The notes beneath the pieces are model-generated. The model was given only the letters and a program-made list of their open reading frames with translations. It did not search any database and was not told the origin of the DNA. From assembly GCA_024743095.1 (NCBI GenBank), contig JANSXF010000017.1, positions 1 through 64,000 of the forward strand: a stretch of 64,000 nt of DNA, written 5' to 3'. Position 1 is the first letter of the stretch, and the number at the start of each line of letters is the position of its first letter. Of the stretch, positions 43,357-52,418 are shown piece after piece. Position numbers and translations under genes: made by a program. Source of the DNA: Flavobacteriaceae bacterium (GTDB lineage: Bacteria; Bacteroidota; Bacteroidia; Flavobacteriales; Flavobacteriaceae).

Positions 43357-44025
43357 TCAATCCTTGGAAACAATCAAACCATCAACCATGGTGAGTTTAC
43401 GGTCCGCCATATCGGCCAAATCCAAATTGTGGGTCACCAAAACAAAGGTCTGACCAAACTCATCACGCAATTTAAAAAACAATTTATGAAGATTACCAGC
43501 ACTCTCTGAGTCCAAATTTCCACTGGGCTCGTCGGCAAAAACTACGGAAGGATTGTTCATCAAGGAACGGGCCACTGCCACACGTTGTTGTTCACCGCCA
43601 GAAAGTGCGTTAGGTTTATGGTCGTAGCGATCTTTCAATCCCAAAAAGTCCAACAACTCTTTGGCCCGTTTTTCAGCTTCAGCTTTGGGTGTTTTTTTGA
43701 TAAAGGCTGGTATACACACATTTTCCAAGGCCGTAAACTCGGGCAATAACTGGTGAAATTGAAAAATGAACCCTATATGCTCATTTCTGAACTTGGCCAA
43801 ATTCTTGTCATTGAGCTGGTTTACGTCCGTATCATTGATCAACAAAGTACTGTCCCCCTTGTTGGTCGGGGTATCCAAAGTGCCCAAAATTTGTAGTAGG
43901 GTTGTTTTTCCCGCACCCGAAGCACCGACAATCGATACTACTTCACCTTTCTTGATTTCGAGATCAACGCCTTGCAGAACTTTGAGGTCTCCGTAACTTT
44001 TTTGAATATTTGTGGCCTTTATCAT
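43357..44025 (-). CDS. lolD: ABC transporter ATP-binding protein, LolD-type
   Basis: 222 residues. Walker [11 protein letters not shown]-loop [16 protein letters not shown], signature [10 protein letters not shown], Walker [13 protein letters not shown] and H-loop VTHNLDLA are all in place. The order, size and [10 protein letters not shown] motif match LolD, which powers lipoprotein release from the inner membrane; MacB/FtsE-like ATPases are alternatives, and no permease (LolC/E) is adjacent. It runs into the TIGR02757 gene with a one-base gap. Confidence 0.85.
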   Translation of the reverse strand: MIKATNIQKSYGDLKVLQGVDLEIKKGEVVSIVGASGAGKTTLLQILGTLDTPTNKGDSTLLINDTDVNQLNDKNLAKFRNEHIGFIFQFHQLLPEFTALENVCIPAFIKKTPKAEAEKRAKELLDFLGLKDRYDHKPNALSGGEQQRVAVARSLMNNPSVVFADEPSGNLDSESAGNLHKLFFKLRDEFGQTFVLVTHNLDLADMADRKLTMVDGLIVSKD

Positions 44026-44267
44026 AAGTACAACTTCGCTGGTCGAAGATAATCATTACCGTTGTATGGCAAAGATGATCGTTTTAACCCGATTTCCATA
44101 ACTTTTAAAATTTTAAGCGCAATTAGGTTGGCTTGACCGTTTGGACAAAAGTCTTTTTTCATCAGGGCCACTGGATTAAGTTTATGGTTATAACTTCGAC
44201 CAAGGGATACATAAATATTTGTTAGAAACCATTTTAAAGTATAAATATTGTTTAATTTTGAACTCAA

Positions 44268-44831
44268 ATGAATAAACAAAACAATACGCGATTGGATACT
44301 GCGATTTTTGCAGGGGGCTGTTTCTGGTGTACAGAAGCTGTTTTTCAACGGCTTGATGGAGTAGAAGAAGTGGTTTCTGGATATACCGGCGGGAACATCA
44401 AGAATCCGGCGTATCGGGAAATCTGTACCGGGCGCACCGGACATGTAGAAGGGGTGAGGATTGCTTTTGATTCTTCAAAGATATCCTATGTGCAGTTATT
44501 GGAGATTTTTTTTGCTACGCACGATCCAACAACCCTTAACCGACAAGGCAATGATGTGGGCACACAGTATAGAAGTGAAATTTTTTATACTTCTCCAGAA
44601 CAGAAAAAACTGGCTGAAGATTTTATCCAACTACTGGAGAAAGAGCATGTTTTTGATACCCCGATTGTCACTGCAATTTCAGAGGAAAAACCTTTTTATC
44701 CGGCCGAAGGGGAGCATCATAATTACTACAACGATAACAGGCAACAACCGTATTGTCAAATCATAATTGATCCCAAGATCAAAAAGTTGAACAATTATTT
44801 TTCAAAAAAGCTAAAGAATGGCACCATATAG
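44268..44831 (+). CDS. msrA: Peptide methionine (S)-S-oxide reductase
   Basis: Repairs oxidised methionine in proteins with thioredoxin as donor. 187 residues; the nucleophile is the Cys in [13 protein letters not shown], followed by [21 protein letters not shown] and [18 protein letters not shown], the MsrA signature blocks. There is no MsrB domain. A TAATTTTG box at 44253-44260 precedes the ATG by only 7 bases, so the leader is short or absent. It overlaps folE by 14 bases. Confidence 0.95.
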   Translation: MNKQNNTRLDTAIFAGGCFWCTEAVFQRLDGVEEVVSGYTGGNIKNPAYREICTGRTGHVEGVRIAFDSSKISYVQLLEIFFATHDPTTLNRQGNDVGTQYRSEIFYTSPEQKKLAEDFIQLLEKEHVFDTPIVTAISEEKPFYPAEGEHHNYYNDNRQQPYCQIIIDPKIKKLNNYFSKKLKNGTI

Positions 44832-45417
44832 GAACCTCGAAGAGTACAACATCGAAATTACAAATGAGGTAAAAGATCATTTCTCCAAGATTATGGACGA
44901 TATAGGGGAAGATGTAACTCGCGAAGGCTTGATAAAAACACCTGAACGGGCCGCAAAAGCAATGCTGTTCCTTACTCAGGGATATAAGCAAAACGCGGAA
45001 GAAATATTAAAGGGAGCCATGTTCGCCGAAGATTATGATGATATGGTGATCATTAAGGATATTGAACTATATTCCCTTTGTGAGCACCATATGCTTCCGT
45101 TTTTTGGCAAGGCCCACGTTGCCTATATCCCCAATGGCCACATTGTTGGTTTGAGCAAAATCCCAAGGGTGGTCGATGTGTTTGCTAGAAGACTACAGGT
45201 TCAGGAACGGTTAACGCACGATATTTTGGAATGCATCAATAATACTTTGAAGCCCAAGGGTGTGGCCGTAGTCATCGAAGCTTCGCATATGTGCATGATG
45301 ATGCGCGGGGTGCAAAAGCAGAACTCGGTCACAACGACTTCTGGATTCCGGGGACAGTTTGAAAAAATAGAGACCCGAAACGAGTTTTTAAAGCTCATCA
45401 GCGCCGATTTGTCCTGA
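44818..45417 (+). CDS. folE: GTP cyclohydrolase I
   Basis: Converts GTP to dihydroneopterin triphosphate, the first step of folate and pterin synthesis. 199 residues; zinc ligands are in LCEHHMLPF and the Cys in [10 protein letters not shown], and the substrate loop [17 protein letters not shown] is complete. It starts inside the last 14 bases of msrA, a genuine coupling. The next small membrane protein gene begins 40 bases downstream. Confidence 0.97.
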   Translation: MAPYRNLEEYNIEITNEVKDHFSKIMDDIGEDVTREGLIKTPERAAKAMLFLTQGYKQNAEEILKGAMFAEDYDDMVIIKDIELYSLCEHHMLPFFGKAHVAYIPNGHIVGLSKIPRVVDVFARRLQVQERLTHDILECINNTLKPKGVAVVIEASHMCMMMRGVQKQNSVTTTSGFRGQFEKIETRNEFLKLISADLS

Positions 45418-45457
45418 TCCACTTTTACAATTAGATGGGAATTGCTATTTTTCCCAC

Positions 45458-45754
45458 ATGGCAGAAGAAGACAAAAAGTACCGTAACCTATTTTTAGGAT
45501 TATTGTTCGATGCCATTGGTATGCTATCCTTTGTTATACCAGGCATAGGAGAGTTTTCCGATGTGATCTGGGCGCCCGTGGCGGGTTGGCTCATGACCCG
45601 CTTGTATAAAGGAAAAATAGGTCAAGCTGCCGGTATTGTGACTTTTGTAGAGGAAATTGTTCCAGGGTTGGATGTAATTCCGACATTCACGTTAACTTGG
45701 ATATATACCTATGTTTTGAGCAAGAAAAAAGGTCAACCTAAAAAGATGGATTGA
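45458..45754 (+). CDS. Small membrane protein of unknown function
   Basis: 98 residues with three hydrophobic segments (GLLFDAIGMLSFVIPGIG, SDVIWAPVAGWLMTRLY and TLTWIYTYVLS) and basic ends. It has the shape of the small YkvA/YqaE-like membrane proteins but I do not assign a family. It lies directly downstream of folE and ends in a terminator that overlaps its stop codon. Confidence 0.7.
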   Translation: MAEEDKKYRNLFLGLLFDAIGMLSFVIPGIGEFSDVIWAPVAGWLMTRLYKGKIGQAAGIVTFVEEIVPGLDVIPTFTLTWIYTYVLSKKKGQPKKMD

Positions 45755-45770
45755 CCTCTAATTTTTCTTT
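45730..45770. terminator. Bidirectional rho-independent terminator
   Basis: AGGTCAA / TTGACCT arms flank a 14-base loop, with T-rich sequence after it (plus strand) and an A run before it, which gives a T run on the minus strand. It ends both the small membrane protein gene and the TonB receptor gene. Confidence 0.75.
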
Positions 45771-45787
45771 GTAATTATTTTTGCTTC

Positions 45788-48091
45788 CTAAAGTGGCAGG
45801 CTCAAACTAAAGGATATATTTCTGCCAATGTTGGCAATACCATCTGCTTTTAATCTTGATAAGTGCGAAATGTAATTTTTATCAAAAAGATTGTTGGCCG
45901 TGATGGAATAACCGACCTTTTGGCCAAAAATTCTCACATCGCCCCCCAAACCAACGTTAAATAGGTTGTATCTGCCCGTAGTCGTTTCAAAATCTGCTAC
46001 TTTGTTTTGGTCAAAATTTGTTTGAAGGGTGACAAAGGCATAACATTTATAATCTTGATTTCTTTTTTTCCACTCAACCCGGAAGGTATTGGTCCAGCGG
46101 TTGGCGGGAATCAAAGGAAGATTTGAGTTGTCTTCCAATTGTCCGTAAACTATATCGTAGCTACTTTCCAAATGCAACCAATCCACAGGATGGGGGTGTA
46201 AATGGAACCCAAACTCTCCACCGTACAAAATGGCATTTTGCTGTTGAAAGTCATACACTGGGTCCGATTCACGGAATTCACCTGTTGGTTCCAAATAAAT
46301 ATAATCGTTTACGATGTTGTAGAATGAATTGATGTAGGCCTCAAGGTGTTTGTTGCCATATTCCAATGCCAAGTCAACTTGAAAATTTTGTTCACTTTCT
46401 AAATCTTGATTACCGATTTCCACCCTATTTGCACCACTGTGCAAGCCATTGGAAGCCAATTCGGATAAGTTGGGTGCTCTAAATCCAGTAGCAAGATTTA
46501 AGCGGCCCAGAATATTTTGGGTCAAATCCATCCGATAGCCCACTGCAGCATTAAAACTGTTGAAGTTCTTGTCCAACGATGGAATGTATTCTTGATCTCC
46601 TTCAATACCGCTGGCCTCCCCATTGATGGACCTAAGGTCGTAACGCAATCCAATCTGAAGGTCACTTTTATCAAAATGGATGTGAGAAGTGGCCAACACG
46701 CCAAAATCATTGGTAGTCGCTTTGGGCACCAAAACCTCTTCGCCAAAATTCTCATTGGTCTGATGCATCCCTTGAACCCCAAAAATAGTCGTCATTTTAC
46801 CCCATTGTGGGTTAAATTGTATGTTATAATTAAAGGTGCTCAGGCGCATATCAAGTGCTGCCCCCTGATGACCTTCTTCCCCATGTTCCTCGCCTTCGTG
46901 CTCTTCCTCTTCGGCGTGTTCCTCACCCTCCTCATGGTCGTGCTCGTCTTCATGTTCATGGTGGTGCTCTTCGAACTCCTTTCTGTTGTTCACGGTATAG
47001 CCAAAGGTAGCCTCGAGGCTCGATTTTTTGAAAAAGAAGTTGTTCTTTGAACTTATGATGTGGGTCGATAATTCTTGATAGGGCATCAATGGGTCCCGGT
47101 CGTTGTTCTGTGCCCCGATTTCTTCTGGAATCCCCAATTCCGAAGCATTATAGTTGTACCTAAGCTCTGTTTTAAATTTAGAAGCCTGATAAGCAAGACC
47201 TGTTTTTAAATCAGCCTCGTTGAACCTTGAGTTGGTGACACTGGTCCCATCTCCTGTTTCATAATCGGCATTTGAAGCATAAGCGCCCCTGACCAAAAAT
47301 TTAAGTTTTTCCCCAGAAGTTTTGAATCCTGCATTGGCATTGTAACCCAAGGTATTGGTGAAATATCGCATGTTCACATCGCCCGATGTTTCGCCGGAGG
47401 TCTCAAACTTTTCTGGATTTAGGTAAAGTACACCGCCCAAAGCATCCGAACCATAAAGTAAGGACGCAGGACCTTTGATAACCTCCACACTGGAGATACC
47501 CGCATCGTTAATTCCCAATCCGTGCTCACCACCATATTGCTGGTTCTCCAGTCGTACACCTTGAGTATAAACAAGTACACGGTTAAAGCTCAGTCCACGG
47601 ATGACAGGTTTTCCTATTCCCACACCTGTTGAAACAGAAGACACACCGGGTATATTGGTGATTCCTTCGGATAAGGTTATTCCGCCTTGTTGCTTGAGTT
47701 CCTCCATGGATTTTTGCTCCACCTTCATCACATTTTCGCGTTGTAGTTTGTGGAAAGGGGTAGAAAGGACCACTTCATCCATTTCTATGGCGGATGGAGT
47801 CATTTGGTAATCAAATTGATTGCCACCTGAAGCGATTATTATGGAAGTTGAATAGGTTTCAAACCCGATATAGGATATGACTAATTTATAGTTGCCCTCC
47901 GGTAGGTTCCTTAAGGTGAAGTTTCCATCCATATCGGTTACTGTTCCGTTTTCCAATTGCGGGATATAAACGGAAACCTGTTCCAGTGGTTCGCCTGTTT
48001 CGGCGTCGGCCACATTTCCGGATAATGTATTTTGGGTATATGATAATAGTGGGCACAATGCCAAAAGCATTGCAATTACAAATTGTTTCAT
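45788..48091 (-). CDS. TonB-dependent receptor with His/Glu/Asp-rich loop, probable zinc or copper uptake
   Basis: 767 residues. Signal peptide, then a carboxypeptidase-like domain (about 20-100), plug (GVSSVSTGVGIGKPVIRGLSF through VEVIKGPASLLYGSDALGG) and a 22-strand barrel ending FSLSLPL. Between about residues 370 and 408 an external loop is made almost entirely of His, Glu and Asp (HHHEHEDEHDHEEGEEH), as in ZnuD-type zinc receptors. The preceding gene encodes a small exported His/Cys protein, so the two are likely one metal-responsive transcript. No regulator is adjacent. Metal specificity is inference. Confidence 0.9.
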   Translation of the reverse strand: MKQFVIAMLLALCPLLSYTQNTLSGNVADAETGEPLEQVSVYIPQLENGTVTDMDGNFTLRNLPEGNYKLVISYIGFETYSTSIIIASGGNQFDYQMTPSAIEMDEVVLSTPFHKLQRENVMKVEQKSMEELKQQGGITLSEGITNIPGVSSVSTGVGIGKPVIRGLSFNRVLVYTQGVRLENQQYGGEHGLGINDAGISSVEVIKGPASLLYGSDALGGVLYLNPEKFETSGETSGDVNMRYFTNTLGYNANAGFKTSGEKLKFLVRGAYASNADYETGDGTSVTNSRFNEADLKTGLAYQASKFKTELRYNYNASELGIPEEIGAQNNDRDPLMPYQELSTHIISSKNNFFFKKSSLEATFGYTVNNRKEFEEHHHEHEDEHDHEEGEEHAEEEEHEGEEHGEEGHQGAALDMRLSTFNYNIQFNPQWGKMTTIFGVQGMHQTNENFGEEVLVPKATTNDFGVLATSHIHFDKSDLQIGLRYDLRSINGEASGIEGDQEYIPSLDKNFNSFNAAVGYRMDLTQNILGRLNLATGFRAPNLSELASNGLHSGANRVEIGNQDLESEQNFQVDLALEYGNKHLEAYINSFYNIVNDYIYLEPTGEFRESDPVYDFQQQNAILYGGEFGFHLHPHPVDWLHLESSYDIVYGQLEDNSNLPLIPANRWTNTFRVEWKKRNQDYKCYAFVTLQTNFDQNKVADFETTTGRYNLFNVGLGGDVRIFGQKVGYSITANNLFDKNYISHLSRLKADGIANIGRNISFSLSLPL

Positions 48092-48131
48092 TGCAAAATG
48101 ATAAAAGGTTTACGAATCTCGAAAAATCTTA

Positions 48132-48470
48132 CTATGAAACTGAAGGGGGACCCCGTAATACCCTAAAGGATAGTTCCCTGGGTTTGTAGATGTAGGTATA
48201 AACCGATGAGCTATACCTTATTTTGGGTATTTCTACAGGAATGTAGGTGAAGGATGAGTCAAAAAGCACCTTATTGGCAAGGGTGAAATCGTTGAAGTCA
48301 CAGTCCAGATTGCTGTCGTGAATATGATTGGTACCATACTCCACACAATGTTTTTCTTGATTGTGTTCATATAGGGCATGCCCTAATTTTATTATGGAGG
48401 GAGCTAAAATTGCAACCACCATGAGTAGGGAACTTAAAATGAGTATGCGTTTGTGGAGGCTGGTCATCAT
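48132..48470 (-). CDS. Small exported His/Cys protein next to the TonB receptor
   Basis: About 112 residues from the first ATG of MMTSLHKRI; an upstream ATG at 48497 would add 9 residues ahead of the signal. The hydrophobic N-terminus (ILILSSLLMVVAILAPSII) is a signal or anchor. The mature part has GHALYEHNQEKHCVEYGTNHIH then DSNLDCDF, with several His and Cys, a possible metal site. Short proteins with clustered His and Cys next to TonB receptors are common in Bacteroidota. The receptor starts 40 bases downstream. Confidence 0.65.
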   Translation of the reverse strand: MMTSLHKRILILSSLLMVVAILAPSIIKLGHALYEHNQEKHCVEYGTNHIHDSNLDCDFNDFTLANKVLFDSSFTYIPVEIPKIRYSSSVYTYIYKPRELSFRVLRGPPSVS

Positions 48471-48524
48471 ACTTTCGCAAAGTAACCAAGCCCACATTTG
48501 TTTTTATGTTAAAAAAAACATAAA

Positions 48525-49040
48525 CTATGAAAGGAAAAAGCCGAACCCCATACGTTTTAGCATTTTCTTCTCAAAATCCCAGAAAAATCGATATTGCCCG
48601 AACAACCACCCAATAGCTACCAGGAGGATTTGATAAATGGGAAAAATCAATAGGATTCGGAGTGTCCAGTAAACAGCCCCATGTATATTTTCGTTATCGA
48701 AACCAATCCAATGGACCAACGGGCCGGCCAATTTACCCGATAAACTTCCGGTAATTGCAAAAACAATAAAAATGGCTATCATCTCCCATTTATGGTCCAC
48801 TTTCCATTTGTTTTCCAGCTTTTTGAAGCACCAAAGAAAGAACTTTATCAAAACCATATGTATGATCAGCATAGCCCCTATGGTAAAAAACCATTCGTAA
48901 ACCGTATTGTTAAGGCCAAAAGCATGTAGCAAACTTCTAGAAACGAGGTAAGCGGCAAGCAGATTAAGGATCGTACCCAAGACAGGGAAGAGGATTTGCC
49001 AGTTCTTCTGAATTTCCCAGCGCTGTTTTAATTTTTGCAT
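48525..49040 (-). CDS. DUF6787 family membrane protein
   Basis: 171 residues with five hydrophobic segments (WQILFPVLGTILNLLAAYLV, GAMLIIHMVLIKFFLW, IAIFIVFAITGSL and LRILLIFPIYQILLVAIGW) and a Trp-rich start, matching DUF6787. Some databases call such proteins diacylglyceryl transferases, but no Lgt motif is visible. It starts 37 bases after the DUF6146 gene ends, on the same strand. Confidence 0.8.
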   Translation of the reverse strand: MQKLKQRWEIQKNWQILFPVLGTILNLLAAYLVSRSLLHAFGLNNTVYEWFFTIGAMLIIHMVLIKFFLWCFKKLENKWKVDHKWEMIAIFIVFAITGSLSGKLAGPLVHWIGFDNENIHGAVYWTLRILLIFPIYQILLVAIGWLFGQYRFFWDFEKKMLKRMGFGFFLS

Positions 49041-49077
49041 TGCAGGCGTAAGCTATAATTGATGCAAAAATAACACT

Positions 49078-49536
49078 TTAAATTCTTGGGATGAAAGGGC
49101 CCAGTCTTTGATTGTACTTCCTTTGGAAATAAATAAAGTAATTATAAAGCTTGTAATTGACCTCGTAGCCATAATCTATGCTAGGGTCGTAATTGATCTG
49201 CATTTCATACAGATTGGGGTTCCATCGCATCGGGTTGAGTACCCGTTGGTTCCAATTGATCACCATTACGGCATTTCTGTTTTCCAAAAAGGATTGTGAG
49301 TAATAACCTTCCGGACGGGCTATGGAATTGAGCCATGTATTAAAACCAGGTTCTATGATTATAATTTCATATTCGGTTTCGTCGTTCGCAATTTCAACGG
49401 GTTCTTCATCATTGGAATCGAAAAGTGCTTTTTCTTCGCTGGACACATCCAAAGTTGATTTTTGTGAGGTACAAGAAGTGATGACAATGCCAAGGATCAA
49501 ACCAAACAAAATAAAGGGTATAGCTTTCTTTTTCAT
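49078..49536 (-). CDS. DUF6146 family lipoprotein
   Basis: 152 residues from the ATG at 49536, which gives a signal peptide with lipobox ITSC-T; an ATG 15 bases earlier only lengthens the signal. The mature protein has the DUF6146 stretch IIIEPGFNTWLNSIARPEGYY followed by NRNAVMVINWNQRV and LYNYFIYFQRKYNQRLG. Lipid-anchored in the periplasm or on the surface; function unknown. It is upstream of the DUF6787 gene and follows the DUF937 terminator. Confidence 0.85.
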   Translation of the reverse strand: MKKKAIPFILFGLILGIVITSCTSQKSTLDVSSEEKALFDSNDEEPVEIANDETEYEIIIIEPGFNTWLNSIARPEGYYSQSFLENRNAVMVINWNQRVLNPMRWNPNLYEMQINYDPSIDYGYEVNYKLYNYFIYFQRKYNQRLGPFIPRI

Positions 49537-49549
49537 AATATTAATATAC

Positions 49550-49580
49550 AAAAAAAGCCACTTGAAAACTCAAGTGGCTC
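49550..49580 (-). terminator. Rho-independent terminator after the DUF937 gene
   Basis: AGCCACTTGA / TCAAGTGGCT (10 bp, 4-base loop) with a T run on the minus strand. Confidence 0.88.
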
Positions 49581-49605
49581 TGTTAAATACCGCTAAGTGA
49601 TTTTT

Positions 49606-50247
49606 CTACTTTCCAAAAAGGCCGCCCAGTACTCCGCCAAGACCGCTTTTTTTCTTATTCCCACCATTTAGCACCATTCCGGCCAAATCATCGATTACGC
49701 TACCATCGCCATCACTGTCCAAAAATGTCTCGATCAAGGATTGTTGTTTATTGGCTGCCTTGTTACCCCCCATTAAACCACCCAATAGACCATTAAGGCC
49801 TTCCGGGCTGCTCACATTTTGTTCCCTGGTCTGTTTTCCCAGATATCCCAAAAGAATTGGTGCTGCAATCTTTAAAATTTGGGAAATGGAACCAGCATCG
49901 ATTCCCGATTTGGTACTCAACGCATTTTCAACTTGGGATTGTTTGGCGCCAAATACGTGACCTAGAATTCCAGCACCATCATTGATCACCCCTTGGTCGA
50001 CACCTCCACCAAAAAGACCTCCCAAGTCATCTAAAATTCCACCGTCGTGTTTGGAGGACAATGCATCCATTAATCCTTGCGCTCCCCCCGGTGTTGAGGC
50101 ATTCTTTTTCATGGCACCCATTAACAGGGGCATGGCCATGCTCAAAACTTCTGCTGTTTTATTCTCCGGTTGTCCTGTTTGACCAGAGACACCGCTGACC
50201 AACTGTTTTCCCACGGGACTGTTGATCAAATCTAGTAATCCTGACAT
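49606..50247 (-). CDS. DUF937 domain protein
   Basis: 213 residues, glycine- and alanine-rich: an N-terminal SGLLDLINSPVGKQLVSGVSG unit, the DUF937 core (AMPLLMGAMKKNAS, then GLMDALSSKHDGGILDDLGG, and VFGAKQSQVENALS), and a C-terminal GLGGVLGGLFGK. A calcium-binding-like DSDGDGS lies near residue 175. DUF937 proteins are cytoplasmic or exported proteins of unknown function; no signal peptide is visible here. Confidence 0.85.
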   Translation of the reverse strand: MSGLLDLINSPVGKQLVSGVSGQTGQPENKTAEVLSMAMPLLMGAMKKNASTPGGAQGLMDALSSKHDGGILDDLGGLFGGGVDQGVINDGAGILGHVFGAKQSQVENALSTKSGIDAGSISQILKIAAPILLGYLGKQTREQNVSSPEGLNGLLGGLMGGNKAANKQQSLIETFLDSDGDGSVIDDLAGMVLNGGNKKKSGLGGVLGGLFGK

Positions 50248-50320
50248 TTTGTTAGTGTTAAGGTTAAAGTGACAATGTACAAAAAAGTGGGTTTTGAAAG
50301 GATGTTTGCCATTGAAAAAC

Positions 50321-51277
50321 CTACTTCTTTAGCAATTTGATAACCTTCTGGGCCAGTTCTACACCAATACGTTGTTGCGCCTCAAGTGTAGATCCACCAA
50401 TATGGGGGCTGAGAGATATCTTAGGATTCATCAAAATCTTGATTTCCGGATTCGGTTCGGATTCGTATACATCGAGTCCTGCAAAGGCCAAGTGTTCAGT
50501 ATCCAAGGCCTCCACCAAGGCAACTTCATCCAACACACCGCCACGAGAGGTGTTTATAATTCCAGCGCCCGGTTTCATAAGTCCGAGTTCCTTTTTGCCT
50601 ATCAGGTATTTATCTTGAGCAGGAACGTGCAGGCTTACAAAGTCGGAATTTGCAAGTACTTCTTTTAAATCGCTATTTTTTAATTCAAAATCGAGAGATT
50701 GGCCATCGAAAAAAGAGAGTTTCAAAGTTACTCCTTTTGTTTGGTGGTCAGTAAACAGAACTTCCATTCCCAAAGCAAGAGCCATTCTTGCCGTAGCCTG
50801 ACCAATTCTGCCAAAACCTACAATTCCCAAGGTCTTTCCCCGAAGTTCGGCACCGGCAGCATAGCTCTTTTTGAGCTGTTTGAATTGACTGTCGCCATCC
50901 AAGGGCATATTGCGGTTGGAGTCGTGCAAAAAACGAACCCCATTGAGCAAGTGGGCAAAAACCAGTTCTGCAACGGATTCCGAGGATGCTTCCGGAGTGT
51001 TGAAAACCTGTATTCCTTTGGATTTGGCATATTTTACATCAATATTGTCCAGACCTACCCCGCCACGACCAATCAACTTTAGGGCAGGGCAATCATCAAT
51101 CAGTTTTTTATCGACTTTGGTAGCGCTGCGCACCAATAATCCTTCAATATTGTTCTTGTTGATATAGTTTGCCAATTGTCCTTCGGCAACACGTGTATTT
51201 TTAACTTCGAAACCTTCTTTTTCAAGGAGATCTATTCCTTCTTGGGCAATTCCGTCGTTAGCTAAAATTTTCGCCAT
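50321..51277 (-). CDS. serA: D-3-phosphoglycerate dehydrogenase
   Basis: First step of serine synthesis: 3-phosphoglycerate to 3-phosphohydroxypyruvate with NAD. 318 residues, the short form lacking the C-terminal ACT regulatory domain. NAD-binding GIVGFGRIGQATA, catalytic Arg in NTSRGGVLDE, Glu in DVYESEPNP and His in SPHIGGST. It follows serC after 5 bases, so the two serine genes form an operon. The 4-phosphoerythronate dehydrogenase family is a less likely alternative. Confidence 0.92.
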   Translation of the reverse strand: MAKILANDGIAQEGIDLLEKEGFEVKNTRVAEGQLANYINKNNIEGLLVRSATKVDKKLIDDCPALKLIGRGGVGLDNIDVKYAKSKGIQVFNTPEASSESVAELVFAHLLNGVRFLHDSNRNMPLDGDSQFKQLKKSYAAGAELRGKTLGIVGFGRIGQATARMALALGMEVLFTDHQTKGVTLKLSFFDGQSLDFELKNSDLKEVLANSDFVSLHVPAQDKYLIGKKELGLMKPGAGIINTSRGGVLDEVALVEALDTEHLAFAGLDVYESEPNPEIKILMNPKISLSPHIGGSTLEAQQRIGVELAQKVIKLLKK

Positions 51278-51282
51278 TAAAA

Positions 51283-52347
51283 CTATCCTTTCTTTTCCAG
51301 TTCGCTCATTATATCAACCAACGCGCCCACACTTTCCATAGGAAGGGCATTGTACATGGAGGCACGGTAGCCACCAACAGAGCGGTGCCCGTTGATGCCG
51401 CTTATCCCTGCTTCTTTGCACATATCATCAAATATGTCCTTTAATTCGTCATCGGTAATGTTGAAAGTGGCGTTCATCGTGGAACGGTCTTCCTTTGCCG
51501 CAATTCCATAGAAAACGGGGTTCAACTCAATTTCCGAATAGATCAGGTTGGCTTTACGCTCGTTGATTTCTTCTATGGCAGCAATTCCGCCTAAATCCTT
51601 TAGCCATTGCATGGTCAACATAGAAACGTACACGGCAAAAACAGGTGGAGTATTGAACATGCTTTCTTTGGCCACATGAACCGAATAATCCATCATGGAA
51701 GGAATCTTTCGGGAAACTTTTCCCAAAATATCTTCTTTTACCACGACAAGAGTTGCCCCTGCCGGCCCCATATTTTTTTGCGCACCTGCATAGATCAAAT
51801 CAAATTGTGAAAAATCCAATTGACGAGAAAAGATATCCGAGCTCATGTCGCAGACCAGAGGAACATCCGTTTTTGGAAATTCCTTAATCTGTGTTCCATA
51901 AATGGTATTGTTTGATGTAAGATGCAAATAATCAAGGTCGGATGGGATGGCATAGCCCTTCGGGATATGTTTGAAATTATCTTCTTGTGATGAAGCCACC
52001 TCTACAATATCTCCGAACAAACGGGCCTCTTTGATTGCTTTTTGACTCCAAGTCCCTGTATTTACGTATCCCGCCTTTTTATCCAAAAGATTAAACGCGG
52101 TCATCAAAAACTGCATGCTCGCCCCTCCTTGCAAGAAAAGGGCCTGATATCCCTTGCCTTCCAGTCCCAAAAGTTCCAGTGCCAAGGAACGGGCATTTTC
52201 CATAATGGCAACAAACTCTTTGCTACGGTGGGATATCTCGATAAGTGAAAGTCCAATGCCGTCCAGTTCAAGTACAGCTTGGGATGCCTTTTGCATAACC
52301 TCTGCCGGTAAAATGCAGGGGCCTGCGCTAAAATTGTGCTTTTTCAT
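51283..52347 (-). CDS. serC: Phosphoserine aminotransferase
   Basis: Transfers the amino group from glutamate to phosphohydroxypyruvate to give O-phosphoserine. 354 residues. The N-terminal KKHNFSAGPCILPAEVM, PLP lysine in YAGAQKNMGPAGATL, and C-terminal HRSVGGYRASMYNALP are family hallmarks. It lies 71 bases downstream of the acyl-CoA reductase gene and just before serA. Its product could also feed a phosphoserine-using cysteate synthase, but that gene is 46 kb away. Confidence 0.97.
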   Translation of the reverse strand: MKKHNFSAGPCILPAEVMQKASQAVLELDGIGLSLIEISHRSKEFVAIMENARSLALELLGLEGKGYQALFLQGGASMQFLMTAFNLLDKKAGYVNTGTWSQKAIKEARLFGDIVEVASSQEDNFKHIPKGYAIPSDLDYLHLTSNNTIYGTQIKEFPKTDVPLVCDMSSDIFSRQLDFSQFDLIYAGAQKNMGPAGATLVVVKEDILGKVSRKIPSMMDYSVHVAKESMFNTPPVFAVYVSMLTMQWLKDLGGIAAIEEINERKANLIYSEIELNPVFYGIAAKEDRSTMNATFNITDDELKDIFDDMCKEAGISGINGHRSVGGYRASMYNALPMESVGALVDIMSELEKKG

Positions 52348-52418
52348 TGACTAGGTTTAAGCGGTAAAGGTCTTAAAAATTGTTGGATCTTAAAACGTTT
52401 CCAGTGGTTAGGATCATC

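Noticed and set aside
44022-44444. Minus-strand open frame running from msrA into the end before lolD
   Set aside because: Mostly antisense to msrA; the part outside it (about 46 codons) shows no recognisable family.
46517-47050. Plus-strand frame inside the TonB receptor gene
   Set aside because: Antisense shadow of the His/Glu-rich loop; no start context or homology.
45788-48091. Iron-siderophore receptor as the identity of the TonB protein
   Set aside because: The His/Glu/Asp-rich loop and the small His/Cys partner point to zinc or copper; no siderophore genes are near.
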